Below, one piece after another: positions 11,901 through 18,920 of a stretch of 64,000 nt of DNA. The DNA comes from Tritrichomonas musculus (Eukaryota > Parabasalia > Tritrichomonadida > Tritrichomonadidae): positions 6,014,001 to 6,078,000 of the forward strand of contig JAPFFF010000006.1 of assembly GCA_039105265.1 (NCBI GenBank). The letters are read 5' to 3'. Position 1 is the stretch's first letter. Each line of letters begins with the position of its first letter. The notes below the pieces were generated by a model. It was not told the origin of the DNA and ran no database searches. It saw nothing but the letters and a program-made list of their open reading frames with translations. The position numbers were made by a program, and so were the translations under genes.

Positions 11901-12751
11901 ACATCCTTAATGGTTGCATTTGCAAATACCCTGAATACACTGGTCGCCACAACAGAATTCAAAGCATCATCGTCCAACATGTTAAAGAGCTTCCTGACGT
12001 CGAAGAGATTTATACTGACAACTCAATACATTTGCCTGGCATTCCTGAGGAGCTCTCACGCTTACGTCCAGACATTATAGCGTGGATCAAAAACCGCTCC
12101 AAATGCATCATTATTGAAATTAGCATTCCTTATGCGTCAAAGCAATGGAATGCCGACACTCTGGAGACTGCTTACAACCACAAAATGAATAAGTATAGCA
12201 GTCTGATTACCTTCATTCGTAATCAAGGTATTAATGTGGTTTATGGAGCGGTTATTGTTTCGTCTGTTGGTGCGGTTTATCAAGAATCTATTAAAGACAT
12301 CAATAGAATTTTCATTGATCGCAAAAAGTGTAAGACGATCATTAAACGATTGGCAATCAATGCTATCATTGGTTCTTTGGATGTATGGAACCATAATACA
12401 AAGGCCAATTCAAATCCAGCACTCGCTATTACACAGAACATGAGTGGTCCTAGCTTGGTTGAAATCAAAGCATTAGAGGATAATAATGGTGTTTCATCGG
12501 AGGTCATACATACATTTAACAATAAACCTGTTTCACTTGATACCTCTAATATTATCCCCTCTAGTATTCAAGTCTCAATTAATGGTAGAACTCTCAACTC
12601 TTCTGAATACTTCTTTAAGAGTTCTTCAGATGATGACATGTTAAGTGAAAATGACTATCTCAGTGACAAGGATTTTTCTGACCTTTCAGAGTATGGTTCA
12701 GAAACGAGCATTGGTTACAACCTTGATAATTCTGCTATTCAATCTCCTTAA
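2924..12751 (+). CDS. Giant LINE polyprotein: Myb, zinc fingers, reverse transcriptase, restriction-like endonuclease
   Basis: The 3275-aa product should nick the target and copy its own RNA into the site (target-primed reverse transcription). Domains in order: an FDP module (aa ~92-165), a Q/N-rich tract (~185-530), a second FDP module (~557-640), an R2R3-like Myb pair (~693-790), a third Myb-like repeat (~925-975), three C2H2-type fingers (~1162-1316) and three more (~1510-1675). Reverse transcriptase follows (~2395-2700), with LDFKNAFGS (catalytic Asp2490), TKQGCPVSPLLFN and AYADD (Asp2596, Asp2597). Then come a CCHC knuckle (CPNCLKHGKSC at 2977), GRHNRIQ, and a nuclease core RPD (Asp3050)...IIIEIS (Glu3065)...KMNKY. 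The tail is acidic. The frame is open back into the tRNA, but ATG 2924 is the first start in the element. R2 proteins are typically near 1100 aa, so this is about three times larger. Confidence 0.9.
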   Translation: MAYSYSAPDKDSNHANFSNFHQNFISNLQNISDQTSNFSNSPQISHSLPYNNLNDIHTFENSNYNDIFSPTNFQIFNNLSNNSDQYLCKKQYYTTFDPKHNTISYHKYFNLSFRKLESQDLSFNDKIKLKIVDDPDVLISNEISDPDSSSISDDDEDFNYKATNSFLSNDFFNDIASFEDCEYSIQHSQQSRSIQLSQQSQSSQHSHHSQMQPTPVQLSNNQSSLNYLNLNQSIFIQPDDNQMIQTQQTQIQSTNNQSIPIQSILEKSNLNQQNLDQSFSYQSSSIRQSLERTVDNQMIHNQSNQNQSILIQRNDNQLIQKQQFPVQLTNNVSNPNHLNHEQSFSNQLIQLQQTIDRTNNNKSILKQPIDNQSIKTRLSLGQADNNLSNHKQSIQEQSILDHPSIEHSIDNQMTQKQRIPDQTSGNQSDFDQSITNLPISVNRSCLDLPGQDQSNSDQSSHEQSNQDHLSNNYSIQNLPTHPHSINPIHELSIHNQSSNKQSQKPNINHQHESSKDHLPSPSCNTKDNQNDIFDSSNYSKKTSYLKHSDPTINTKRTYVTFDPRSKEIIYSNYQILSLSKLEGQNLTFKEKIDKGLIIDPYSQISNEDEEICQTFNRSDSVDSFNSIDENNYKSTEFEYADINPSFDVLQQSNEIAKEVQIFPNHNNNIDSNNDQSYQQGKAKLIPPRFRNSKFSESDDKYIKEKVLSDVIPDWSEIGKHINKSPRSCRDRYFNYLSDIILSPKWTIEDDVILLKLFSSIGPQWKAIYKWFPNHTPANIRSRCQSICSDYEAPETQTKTIINNHHCNNQTNFIQTLHEEDQPKVEPVYYQQFNSEDLSIHSFNKHQQPPYEDFPLNQVNNLSSVSSSAIVNFQDSNMSTSTGSSLDRSYNCDFLPDQSAKANDSSDESPALKLSYPNHSLIVQDMNKWNETDIEHLIALFKSHGSNWDFIAHQFTNHSPDEIRNKFLELFPDYFSDDEESPLSNQPIQISTNSQQALPPMDDIETFQLPSSEEDTDSSFSSSTLHYPSSIYNTWNVPFSDIPALIDNPSYPQHGVTHDLLENHQCSLASSSNENLTFNNNRIDLNYSSNLNSSLPLQNTQNNFLHNLINCLKCIDDDDTKHMLDELKICHLPHLDSPISMESSIFDLIESSTVWPKFTINSCFVDECSYVGKTEGQVRVHYSSAHKVPVARCRDELINTVAYLAHRDIITIYDLENGNVRLPEKQMLYCHKPGCGYATERDCNIRTHRKGHGAFLKRIENLGRFWGTLKSWIIDLNRVPTIGEFLGEGEMWACSLCDYITSNSMNIKDHIAQAHKIKTGDRENAITTITLKFKFDDQYSPEVINHTCCPNPYNKHVIDDVDIVDKNDIQSNDISGVNDKTESPMVFPSNEYECHNDYPDNNNVNAVVPTSDSSFLHCPDPLDDLFNNTLELFSPEGLSNCKSDAKTFNDLLKLALSFEGDHFKMLLTRLRDAPTCSRINLTNHNLSSIEVSDILRSIDPSQWPSLDNLHCCPICNSSFLSISEVFDHFRTHNNINVDQNIANYDELLYAVRLMLNEDSFNCIIIKPDGSFNTMMNTNCICRVPGCNFIGKNKDGLASHMDRSNEVNHVTFRQAVLRYGPFYGSLKAHFLISNKSPALIDLFRGKAINFYKCNTCNSLLPLSVNFINNHYAHSHPSKTQLDSIDKVTTVSLTVTSNIHDLSNTHISDTRKLIENAVNELRDNISTKELLKTQDKIYRNLFEDSDNDTNEEASLQFHIRPELIKNRNSNFKENIHITDHQYSTQDTIKEEDSGYIPQIPSHSKLLINISDNASSLQSSLFPCSLQENMPEDLLKTQNNSCLKSIANSTEDVTPICQQNNKLSQNTEKIDAIPKSSAYSVRNPSSNSLSQTCINDLSPPLDVLSNRSSPVNTSLRNRPETLINRFSNCSLTKRNKRSDVNDLTQNNQHNDDSFYSNNDTKTFPDTYHEQLRKNYDLPSYKDNPTRCTNLSSQPVKVKRAPVISYFRTRSPLNGGTNRSKSNIVDSTRGVLFTNDVEKSSSSSLANDLILNENNTQKMIALAMRWYNESKLRGSPHLPKLDRQKRKLITSGLSELFESELIPLIQKYNPDKLGDIDEDTKWIAFEGAFEEALHRMRCHVAVKLNLDPNRIYSQRYKKRWINKSTDELACIQLTINRLRKLAADIDTINNSDDENDNRQVRQAESRLLSSLSVIKNEDKMRFFGTTDTIAILDEVRNKGENVSQCALWLELTIEELIKDEMNLKNASLHAERIREAYSENPKKTLNNYILSKANPECSINEELLYDFFSKSFYKEEDEFIPDDENGLFALSSCFSEEDKNEFIKYIENRDLIENVIESRKYESAAGPDALDYSIYKLAKTKAAEFIRLIIQITNSRARVPQSWKCSIMRLIYKKGDPSLPENWRPISVSNALYRIVSCVWARAINSFNIRNHIFSPQQKGFIEGINGCSDNSAIISEIFYDAMRSHKSVFITALDFKNAFGSVPHALIIDCLKKKGFPKLFVHLIDNVYTGSTTNIMTSKFTSRDICINRGTKQGCPVSPLLFNLCLEPLFKAINSINAEDGYTVSMNGERARFSIMAYADDILLIANSRNGMERMLETCNRFCDFTKMTLAPTKSCSFGYEWIFNSRRGLFSGFNICGEEIPFVGLEESIRYLGTPISARKCAKIKTSAEYFVKAKNKIEKIIQSDLMIVQKIHAIKTFIIPSLDFILENGQMKLSHVNKLDQFISSQINKIIGANIPRAVKHASWKDGGLSIPSLREKADVGRVKALIRMITNSDPNIRLLIYSAINNERIKRNIPVASNDEKHSFFNWSSSHTTTERKGTNSIVKRARKSLKTLNLELTNECNDDDEFINSTLDNSELNAFKLMDTETNKDVIFQSSKNISLFLTNQRRSRWNAAITSPSMHLHAFYSLKDNPLSSEFLIKQHYPMNDTIVKFAIKARTNNLGTPEFDELINGKEHTPCPNCLKHGKSCIQSLSHILNGCICKYPEYTGRHNRIQSIIVQHVKELPDVEEIYTDNSIHLPGIPEELSRLRPDIIAWIKNRSKCIIIEISIPYASKQWNADTLETAYNHKMNKYSSLITFIRNQGINVVYGAVIVSSVGAVYQESIKDINRIFIDRKKCKTIIKRLAINAIIGSLDVWNHNTKANSNPALAITQNMSGPSLVEIKALEDNNGVSSEVIHTFNNKPVSLDTSNIIPSSIQVSINGRTLNSSEYFFKSSSDDDMLSENDYLSDKDFSDLSEYGSETSIGYNLDNSAIQSP

Positions 12752-12960
12752 TGAAAATGAATCAAGGAGTTCACCTTCTGCCCTCTCTCAATCTTGATGT
12801 CCTTGCATTCAATTTTGAGAAACACATTCAATTTTGAGGTTTTCTTTTAGAATTCTGTTTCCGACCTTTTTTTTTCTTTTTTTAAGTAACGTTCTTTATA
12901 TTTTGACTGTATTAGTCTCCTAAATATCTATTACTCTTATGCTTTATTATTAAACATTTT

Positions 12961-12975
12961 GTCACGCCCAAAGCA
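12961..12975 (+). repeat. Target-site duplication, downstream copy
   Basis: This exact repeat of the last 15 bases of tRNA-Met closes element copy 1. It is followed at once by the 5' end of a decayed relative (copy 2), so it also marks where that older copy once abutted the tRNA. Confidence 0.85.
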
Positions 12976-13374
12976 AACTTTTTTTTATGTATTTATTTTA
13001 TTCTTCCTTTTTCAAACTTTAAATGTCTTAAAAGTATTTTTAGCCAGACAAGGATTTTTATCATGCTAATTTTTCTGCCTTACCAAAAAATTTTATTTCT
13101 AATTTTCAAAATATCACCAACTATCCCTCAAAGCTTTCAACCAAATTCACATATTTTTAATATTCTATTTTTACTTTTTAGACAATATCCCTTTGTCCTC
13201 AGGATTTCTAGTCAAGCAGAAATTCCTTATGAAGGATCACATCATCAATTTCGTATTGAAAGCCAGAACCAGATGCACTAGACTATTCAATTTATAAACT
13301 AGCTAAAACAAAAGCCGCAGAATTCATTTGATTGATCATTCGAATCAAGAATTCACGAATGAGAGTGCCTTAGA
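12962..13374. repeat. Left arm of an internal inverted repeat of about 414 bp (with 16666-17079)
   Basis: The 5' part of copy 2 and that of copy 4 are near-identical in inverted orientation. Both encode the same 72-residue shadow peptide (MLIFLPYQKILFLIFK...) and share the same internal deletion joint. One base of T-run length difference is visible. Past 13374 the two sequences differ. Confidence 0.8.
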
Positions 13375-14680
13375 GCTGGAAATGCTCAATCATGATACTA
13401 ATCTATAAAAAAGGCGACCCATCTCTTCCTAAGAATTGGAGACCGATTTCTGTTTCCAATGCATTGTATAGAATTGTAAGTTATGTTTGAGCGAGAGAGA
13501 TAAACTCCTTCAACATCAGAAATCACATCTTCTCTCCCCAACAAAAAGGATTTATGGAAGGAATGAATGGATTCAGTGATAACTCAGCAATTATCTCAGA
13601 GATATTCTATGATACAATGCGTTCACATAAGAGTGTTTTCTTCATGGCATTAGATTTTAAGAATACATTCAGCTCAATTCCTCACACACTGGTTATTGAT
13701 TGTCTAAAAAAAGAAGGGATTTCGGGAACAGTTTATTCAGCTTATTAATGACTTTCACACTGGTTCCACAACAAATATTACGACGAGTAAGTTCACATCT
13801 CGAGACATTTGTATTAATCGTGGAACTGAGCAAGGCTATCAGATATCCTCTCTTCTTTTCAATTTGTATTTAGAACAGCTGTTTAAAGCAATCAACACAA
13901 TCAATGCTAATGATGGATAAAAGGTTTCAATGAATGGTGAAGTGGCCAGATTCTCAATCATGGCCTATGCATATGGCATTCTTCTGATCGCAAACTCCAG
14001 AAATGGCATGGAACGAATGCCTGAAACGCGTAATCGTTTTTGTGACTTTACAAAGATGGCATTAGCTCCGACAAAATCATGCTCGTTTGGATATGAATGG
14101 ATTTTCAACTCCAGACGAGGATTAATCAGCGGTTTCAATATCATTTGAAAAGAAATTCCATTTACCGAATTGGAAGAGTCAATAAGTTATCTTATTGGTA
14201 CTCCAATCTCCTCCAGAAAACGTGTGAAAATCAAAACCTCGGCAGAGTACTTCAGTCTGACTTGATAATTGTTCAGAAAATACATGCCATTAAAACAATT
14301 ATTATTCCATCTCTAAAATTCATCTTAGAAAACTGTCAGATGAAATTAGCCCATCTTAATAAACTGGACCAATTCATCTCTTCTCAGATTAATATAATAA
14401 TTGGTGCAAATATTCCTAGAGCAGTGAAACATGCAAGTTGGAAAGATGTCGGTCTTTCCATTCCATCCCTTCGTGAAAAAGCAAATGTCGGAAGAGTGAT
14501 AGCATTAATTAGAATGATCACGAATAGGGATTTAAATATAAGGATACTGATTAATTCAGCCATCGATAATGAGCGAATTAAAAGGAATATTCTGGTGGCT
14601 AGTAATGATGAAAAAAATTCATTCTTTAATTGGAGCAGTTCACACACCACCACAGAATCAGAGGCAGTGAATCAATATTA
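12976..14680 (+). mobile_element. Decayed, internally deleted LINE, copy 2
   Basis: This copy begins with the same kind of T-rich 5' end as copy 1 (AACTTTTTTTT after the tRNA repeat) and shows recognisable 5' coding sequence. Near 13200-13275 it jumps over most of the ORF to the pre-RT region. The RT follows with several stop codons and frame changes. Recognisable pieces include MEGMNGFSDNSAIISE, a YAYG in place of the YADD box, and SQINIIIGANIPRAVKHA. It breaks off around 14680, before the CCHC and nuclease parts, where it meets copy 4 tail to tail. It cannot encode a working enzyme. Confidence 0.85.
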
Positions 14681-15183
14681 ATTTTCTATTATAGTGTATT
14701 TCAATTGTCGACGGAATCTTTTTGATGTGTTCGATAAAAATTAGTTGTAATATGTTATATCTGATAATGTATTCATTAAACTTAAAGAGGCACCCATTAA
14801 AAATTTGTGTAATAAATTGAACACTGTTTCTTCCATGCTTTAAGCATAAGGGACAAGGAGTACGTTGTTTAGTTTTTCATTGAACCCTCACTCATAATCA
14901 CCCTCCAATTTAAAATAGTTTCAGAACTAGAACTCTTTTAAATTGAGGCACCAACCGTTCTAAATCAAAAAAAAGTAACTTAAGTTCTTCATGCCAACAA
15001 TCCCTCAGCTGCTGATATTTGAAATAACAATGCTAGCATGACCGAGAATCTCTTACCTGATGATTTTCGTCTGCAGAGTACTCTACCAATTCCCTCTTTG
15101 TCCCAAATTGAGGGGATTGAAATATTGCCTCCAATGATTTTATTGATTTCCCCGGAAATAAATTGATATAAATTATTATTATA

Positions 15184-16317
15184 GGGTGTTCCACTTAAGT
15201 GTAGCATTACTAAATAGAAAAGAGATTAAATAAAAATAATTAAACTAAATAAATGTTTAATCAAAGTAATCACCATTATTATCGATAATTTTTTCTAGAC
15301 GGTTTTCCCATTCTAGAAAAACCGCTTTTAATGTCTCTGGTGTAATTTCACTCAAAATTACAATTACTCTTTCTAAAAGTGATTCCACAGATTCGAAATG
15401 TTCACCTTGAAGTTTGCCTTTAATATAACCGAACAAGCAGAAGTCGCTCGGTGTAATGTCAGGGGAATATGGGGGTGGGGTGCTTTCTTCATGAGGTGCT
15501 CTTCTAAATAACGTATCACTTTTCGGGCTGTATGTGGTCGCGCTTTATCATAATGCACTACAACTTTTCTGTAGCCTCTACTTGGGATTTGTTTTGTTTC
15601 TTTATATAATTCTTCTAATATCTCATTCATGAAATACTCAGCTGTGAATTTCTCATTATCTGGCAGAACTTTAACGATAGGAAAACCGTTCACATTCCAA
15701 AAAATTGTGAGCATATATTTGGAAATTTGGAGGAAGACATTGTAAAGTATGGTCTGTCCTTAGGTAGAACCAGCTTTCATCGCCCGTATAAAAAAAGTGA
15801 TAACCAAACTTTTTTGCTGATCTCAACGTTTTCAGTAAGCATTTTGATATCTCCACACGACTAACTTTTTGTGGAGAATTCAAAATGTGTGAAATCCATC
15901 GTTAATGTTTCACTTTGTATTTAAGATCAAGCTTAAGAATTCTATATACAGTTGCACCAGGAATATTAGTGTGTTCTGCAATTTGACGTATTGAAAAAAA
16001 AGGAAAATCTTTAAGTGTTTTCAACACAATGTCTGTCAAATAAAATCTGGGTGGGTTAACATCATTTTTTTGCATTGGTTCATCTTTTTGAGCTAATATT
16101 TGGTTACGAATGTATTTGGTCACTGTAGAGTACTTTATTTTATCTTCTTTAAATGTCTCATTAATATATATAGTGATTTCGGAGGCAGTTTTACCTTTCA
16201 TTTTGAGATAGAGGACGATTGATTGCAAATCGATTTCCATTTAAATAAAAATTAACGTCATTTTTCATTCAATTTTTTTTTTCAGTGCAAAAATTGTTTT
16301 TTTTCTTTGCATTGTTA

Positions 16318-16348
<31 letters not shown>

Positions 16349-16452
16349 AATATATATTATTATATATCATATAGTCCAAAGTATTTAGATATTTAATTAG
16401 AATAATAAAATTTTTTATACACAAGGAGATGCTACACTTAAGTGGAACACCT
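15184..16452 (-). mobile_element. Mariner-family DNA transposon
   Basis: The element is 1269 bp with 23-bp terminal inverted repeats that match perfectly at 15185-15207 and 16429-16451 (core GTGTTCCACTTAAGTGTAGC). TA dinucleotides flank both ends (15182-15183 and 16453-16454), the classic mariner target duplication. The single minus-strand gene inside is broken. Trichomonads are known to carry mariners of this size. It lies inside LINE copy 4, so it is younger than that copy. Confidence 0.88.
15257..16240 (-). pseudogene. Broken mariner transposase
   Basis: The original product was a DDD/DDE transposase that would cut and paste the element. The N-terminal part from MEIDLQSIVLYLKMKGKTAS has a helix-turn-helix pattern (IRQIAEHTNIPGATVYRIL). 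The catalytic part shows TGDESWFY (first Asp) and HYDKARPHTARKV (second Asp). The third catalytic block, normally HPPYSPDLAPSD, is lost to a frame change (KKAPHPHIPLTL...), although the true C-terminal end IIDNNGDYFD is still legible near 15260. At least two frame changes and a stop near 15900 break the gene, so it is inactive. Confidence 0.82.
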
Positions 16453-16665
16453 TATATTAGCCATTTTCATTTGTCCATTGTCTATAATGAAGTCTAACGA
16501 TGACAACACAAATGTTTTGATTGCATGAATTTTTTGGACAATTTTTAACTCGGATTTTAAGATCCTTACAATTTTATTCTTGCAGAAATTGGAGTGCCAA
16601 AATAACGAATTCAATTCTCCTTTCGTTTGGATTTCAATTTGGGGTAAAGCGGAAATTGGCAGAGT

Positions 16666-17079
16666 TCTAAGGCACTCTCATTCGTGAATTCTTGATTCGA
16701 ATGATCAATCAAATGAATTCTGCGGCTTTTGTTTTAGCTAGTTTATAAATTGAATAGTCTAGTGCATCTGGTTCTGGCTTTCAATACGAAATTGATGATG
16801 TGATCCTTCATAAGGAATTTCTGCTTGACTAGAAATCCTGAGGACAAAGGGATATTGTCTAAAAAGTAAAAATAGAATATTAAAAATATGTGAATTTGGT
16901 TGAAAGCTTTGAGGGATAGTTGGTGATATTTTGAAAATTAGAAATAAAATTTTTTGGTAAGGCAGAAAAATTAGCATGATAAAAATCCTTGTCTGGCTAA
17001 AAATACTTTTAAGACATTTAAAGTTTGAAAAAGGAAGAATAAAATAAATACATAAAAAAAAAGTTTGCTTTGGGCGTGA
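16666..17079. repeat. Right arm of the internal inverted repeat (with 12962-13374)
   Basis: This is the reverse complement of the 5' part of copy 2, including the tRNA 3' repeat. The coordinate sum is 30040, shifting by one across the T-run. Confidence 0.8.
17066..17079 (-). repeat. tRNA-Met 3'-end target repeat between copies 3 and 4
   Basis: TCACGCCCAAAGCA on the minus strand, 14 bases of the tRNA-Met 3' end, separates the 3' UTR of copy 3 from the 5' end of copy 4. It is the same junction type as at 12961, one base shorter because the preceding base is C instead of G. Confidence 0.8.
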
Positions 17080-18551
17080 GTTACTGCTTATTTAGGAAGA
17101 AGTGTAATATAGAATAAGAGTAGAAAGTCTAAAGTCGATACTAAAGAGAAACAAAAGAAAGAAAGTGAGTAAAGTGAGAATTGCATCAAAAGATTCCCGA
17201 AGAGAGTAAGTGAGGCGGGAAACTTGGATTAAGTAATCATTTTTGGATTACATATCATCATCATCAGAGCTCTTAAAGAAGAATTCAGATGCATTGAGGA
17301 TAAAGGGTTATTGTCCAACGTTTAGATATTATAAATGTGAGTCATCTTTGATTCTTTCCAGCTGCGAAGAACTCTTCCTTGAACGTTAATATTTTTTATT
17401 AATTCTTTAATGAATGAAGCTGCAGTTTGTGGAATCATTTTAAAAACAGCGTAGTCTAATCCGTCTGGATCAGCAGCCGAATCAAGTTCTCTGCTTTCGA
17501 TAACTTTTTTAATGTCATCTTTATCTTGCAGTAGATTCATGAAAATTTTATGATTCTCTTCTGAAAAACAATTGCTCAGAGTAAAAATGCGGTTGTCATC
17601 TGGAATGAATGAGTCATCTTCCTTATAGAATGAACGTGCGAAGAAGTTCCTTTTCCCAAATAAAATTGTTAAGAGCTTTCCTGGGATTATCAGAGAAAGC
17701 TTCTCTAAGTTTTTCCTTGTGGATTTTCGAGTTTTTAATAGACATCTCAGATGAATTAAGATTCTCAATGGTTAGTTCAAGCCTTTCGCCGCAAGCAGCC
17801 TCATTACATTCTTTGTTTCTTAGTTCATCAACAATTTCATCAGTGTTAGAGGGCTTGATCGATTGATTTGGGGGTGATCGAAGAATCAAAAGAGTTGACC
17901 AATTCAATATCATTGGATAGAGTCTAATGCCGTTTGATTCCAGTTTGGATGTTGATGATTTCTTCTTGTTGAACATTAAACCATTTTTTCTTTTTCCTAT
18001 GAGAGTAAATTCGATATGGATCAAGGTTGAGTTTAATTGCGATGTGTTTACGAATTCTATGTAAACATTCTTCGTAAGCTCCTTCAAATACTAGCCCTTT
18101 GATGTTAGGATCACAATCTCCAAGATTATCAGGATTATATTTTTTGATAATAATTTCACTTAAGAAGAGATCATTGAGTACTTCAGAGATCATCTTTCTG
18201 TTGTTTCTCTCAAACTCAATGAACGAGGTTTGCCTCTATCTGAAGCTTCTTTATACCATTTAAGTCCTGCATTCATAAATTTTATGTTGTCAGGAGATGA
18301 AGAGTCCATATGTGAAAATAGATTCTGAGGACAAAGGGATATTGTCTAAAAAGTAAAAATAGAATATTAAAAATATGTGAATTTGGTTGAAAGCTTTGAG
18401 GGATAGTTGGTGATATTTTGAAAATTAGAAATAAAATTTTTTGGTAAGGCAGAAAAATTAGCATGATAAAAATCCTTGTCTGGCTAAAAATACTTTTAAG
18501 ACATTTAAAGTTTGAAAAAGGAAGAATAAAATAAATACATAAAAAAAAGTT
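17080..18551 (-). mobile_element. Divergent, internally deleted LINE, copy 3
   Basis: On the minus strand this starts right after tRNA-Met (18552-18624) with AACTTTTTTTT. The first 240 bp match copies 2 and 4. After 18320 it jumps to the pre-RT region in a diverged form: FEGAYEECLHRIRKHIAI corresponds to FEGAFEEALHRMRCHVAV in copy 1. It continues to the start of the RT (PDGLDYAVFKM, SWKESKMTHIYNI) and then jumps to the acidic C-terminus (SEFFFKSSDDDD-like) and a 3' UTR ending at 17080. Multiple frame changes are present. It is unambiguously related to copy 1 but belongs to another subfamily. Confidence 0.83.
18541..18548 (-). terminator. T-run after the second tRNA-Met, from LINE copy 3
   Basis: On the minus strand, eight T's begin four bases after the tRNA discriminator, inside copy 3. 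The arrangement mirrors that at the left tRNA. Confidence 0.5.
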
Positions 18552-18624
18552 TGCTTTGGGCGTGACTCGAACACACGACCTTAGGATTATGAGACCTACG
18601 CTCTACCGACTGAGCTACCAAAGC
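18552..18624 (-). tRNA. tRNA-Met (anticodon CAT), inverted second copy
   Basis: The sequence is identical by eye to the tRNA at 2810-2882 but lies on the minus strand. The whole cloverleaf and discriminator are present. It belongs to the 313-bp inverted duplication, so it most likely arose with that rearrangement and is not an independent gene. It is probably functional. Confidence 0.9.
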
Positions 18625-18864
18625 TTGTTGTGAAACATTTTTTTTATATAAACTACTTGAAAACTCATTTAATTCATAAAGATATTTCTTTGATAAACGT
18701 GAATATTATATATATTTGTTGAATCTGAAAAATATTTGGTAAATTAACTTTAAATGTCAGATGCCAGCCTTTTGAAAAAATGGGCTGCCCTCCTTCAAAA
18801 ACGTTCCTGGTCATTTATTGTAAATGAAGTCAAACATTTTTTAATGTTAAATGTATCAAAGGAT
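18552..18864. repeat. Right arm of the 313-bp inverted duplication
   Basis: This is the reverse complement of 2570-2882. After 18864 the sequence turns into an A/T run and then the 3' end of the CFAP251-like gene, so the breakpoint is sharp. Confidence 0.85.
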
Positions 18865-18873
18865 TTTTTTTAA
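18754..18873 (+). pseudogene. 5' fragment of the YbjN-like gene
   Basis: This is a duplicate of the first 37 codons of the gene at 2228-2680. At the breakpoint it runs into TTTTTTTAA, which adds two Phe codons and a stop. The fragment keeps the ATG and the original upstream spacer but lacks three quarters of the protein, so it is a relic of the inverted duplication. Confidence 0.85.
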
Positions 18874-18920
18874 TAATATAAATAAACACACTTTATAAAT
18901 TTAATATTATTAAAAAAATT

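Larger units (their letters stand above)
2883..12960 (+). mobile_element. Intact non-LTR retrotransposon (LINE) inserted at tRNA-Met, copy 1
   Basis: The element is about 10.1 kb and is bounded by a 15-bp duplication of the tRNA-Met 3' end. It has a 41-bp T-rich 5' leader, one uninterrupted ORF (2924-12751) and a 3' UTR of about 209 bp. There are no long terminal repeats and no poly(A) tail; the 3' end is simply AT-rich. A reverse transcriptase followed by CCHC and PD-(D/E)xK motifs places it with the endonuclease-after-RT, site-specific LINEs (R2/CRE/NeSL/R4 group). The intact frame and exact target repeat suggest recent insertion. It sits upstream of decayed relatives, as if it had pushed them away from the tRNA. 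Confidence 0.88.
14690..17065 (-). mobile_element. Decayed LINE on the minus strand, copy 4, carrying a mariner
   Basis: Reading on the minus strand, the 5' end starts at 17065 after a tRNA 3' repeat. It follows the same deleted 5' region as copy 2 down to 16666, then jumps to RT-distal coding sequence (KNKIVRILKSELKIVQKIHA, LDFIIDNGQMKMAN). A mariner interrupts it at 15184-16452. Coding then resumes with LYQFISGEINKIIGGN and reaches the CCHC region (TPCPLCLKHGRNSVQF) before breaking off near 14690. Its codons differ from copy 1 at many sites, so it belongs to an older or different subfamily. Confidence 0.78.

Noticed and set aside
2883-12960. LTR retrotransposon or retrovirus-like element
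   Set aside because: There are no long terminal repeats, capsid, protease or RNase H/integrase parts; the RT is of LINE type with a restriction-like nuclease.
17066-17079. A third tRNA-Met gene
   Set aside because: Only the last 14 bases of the tRNA are present; it is a target-site scar.
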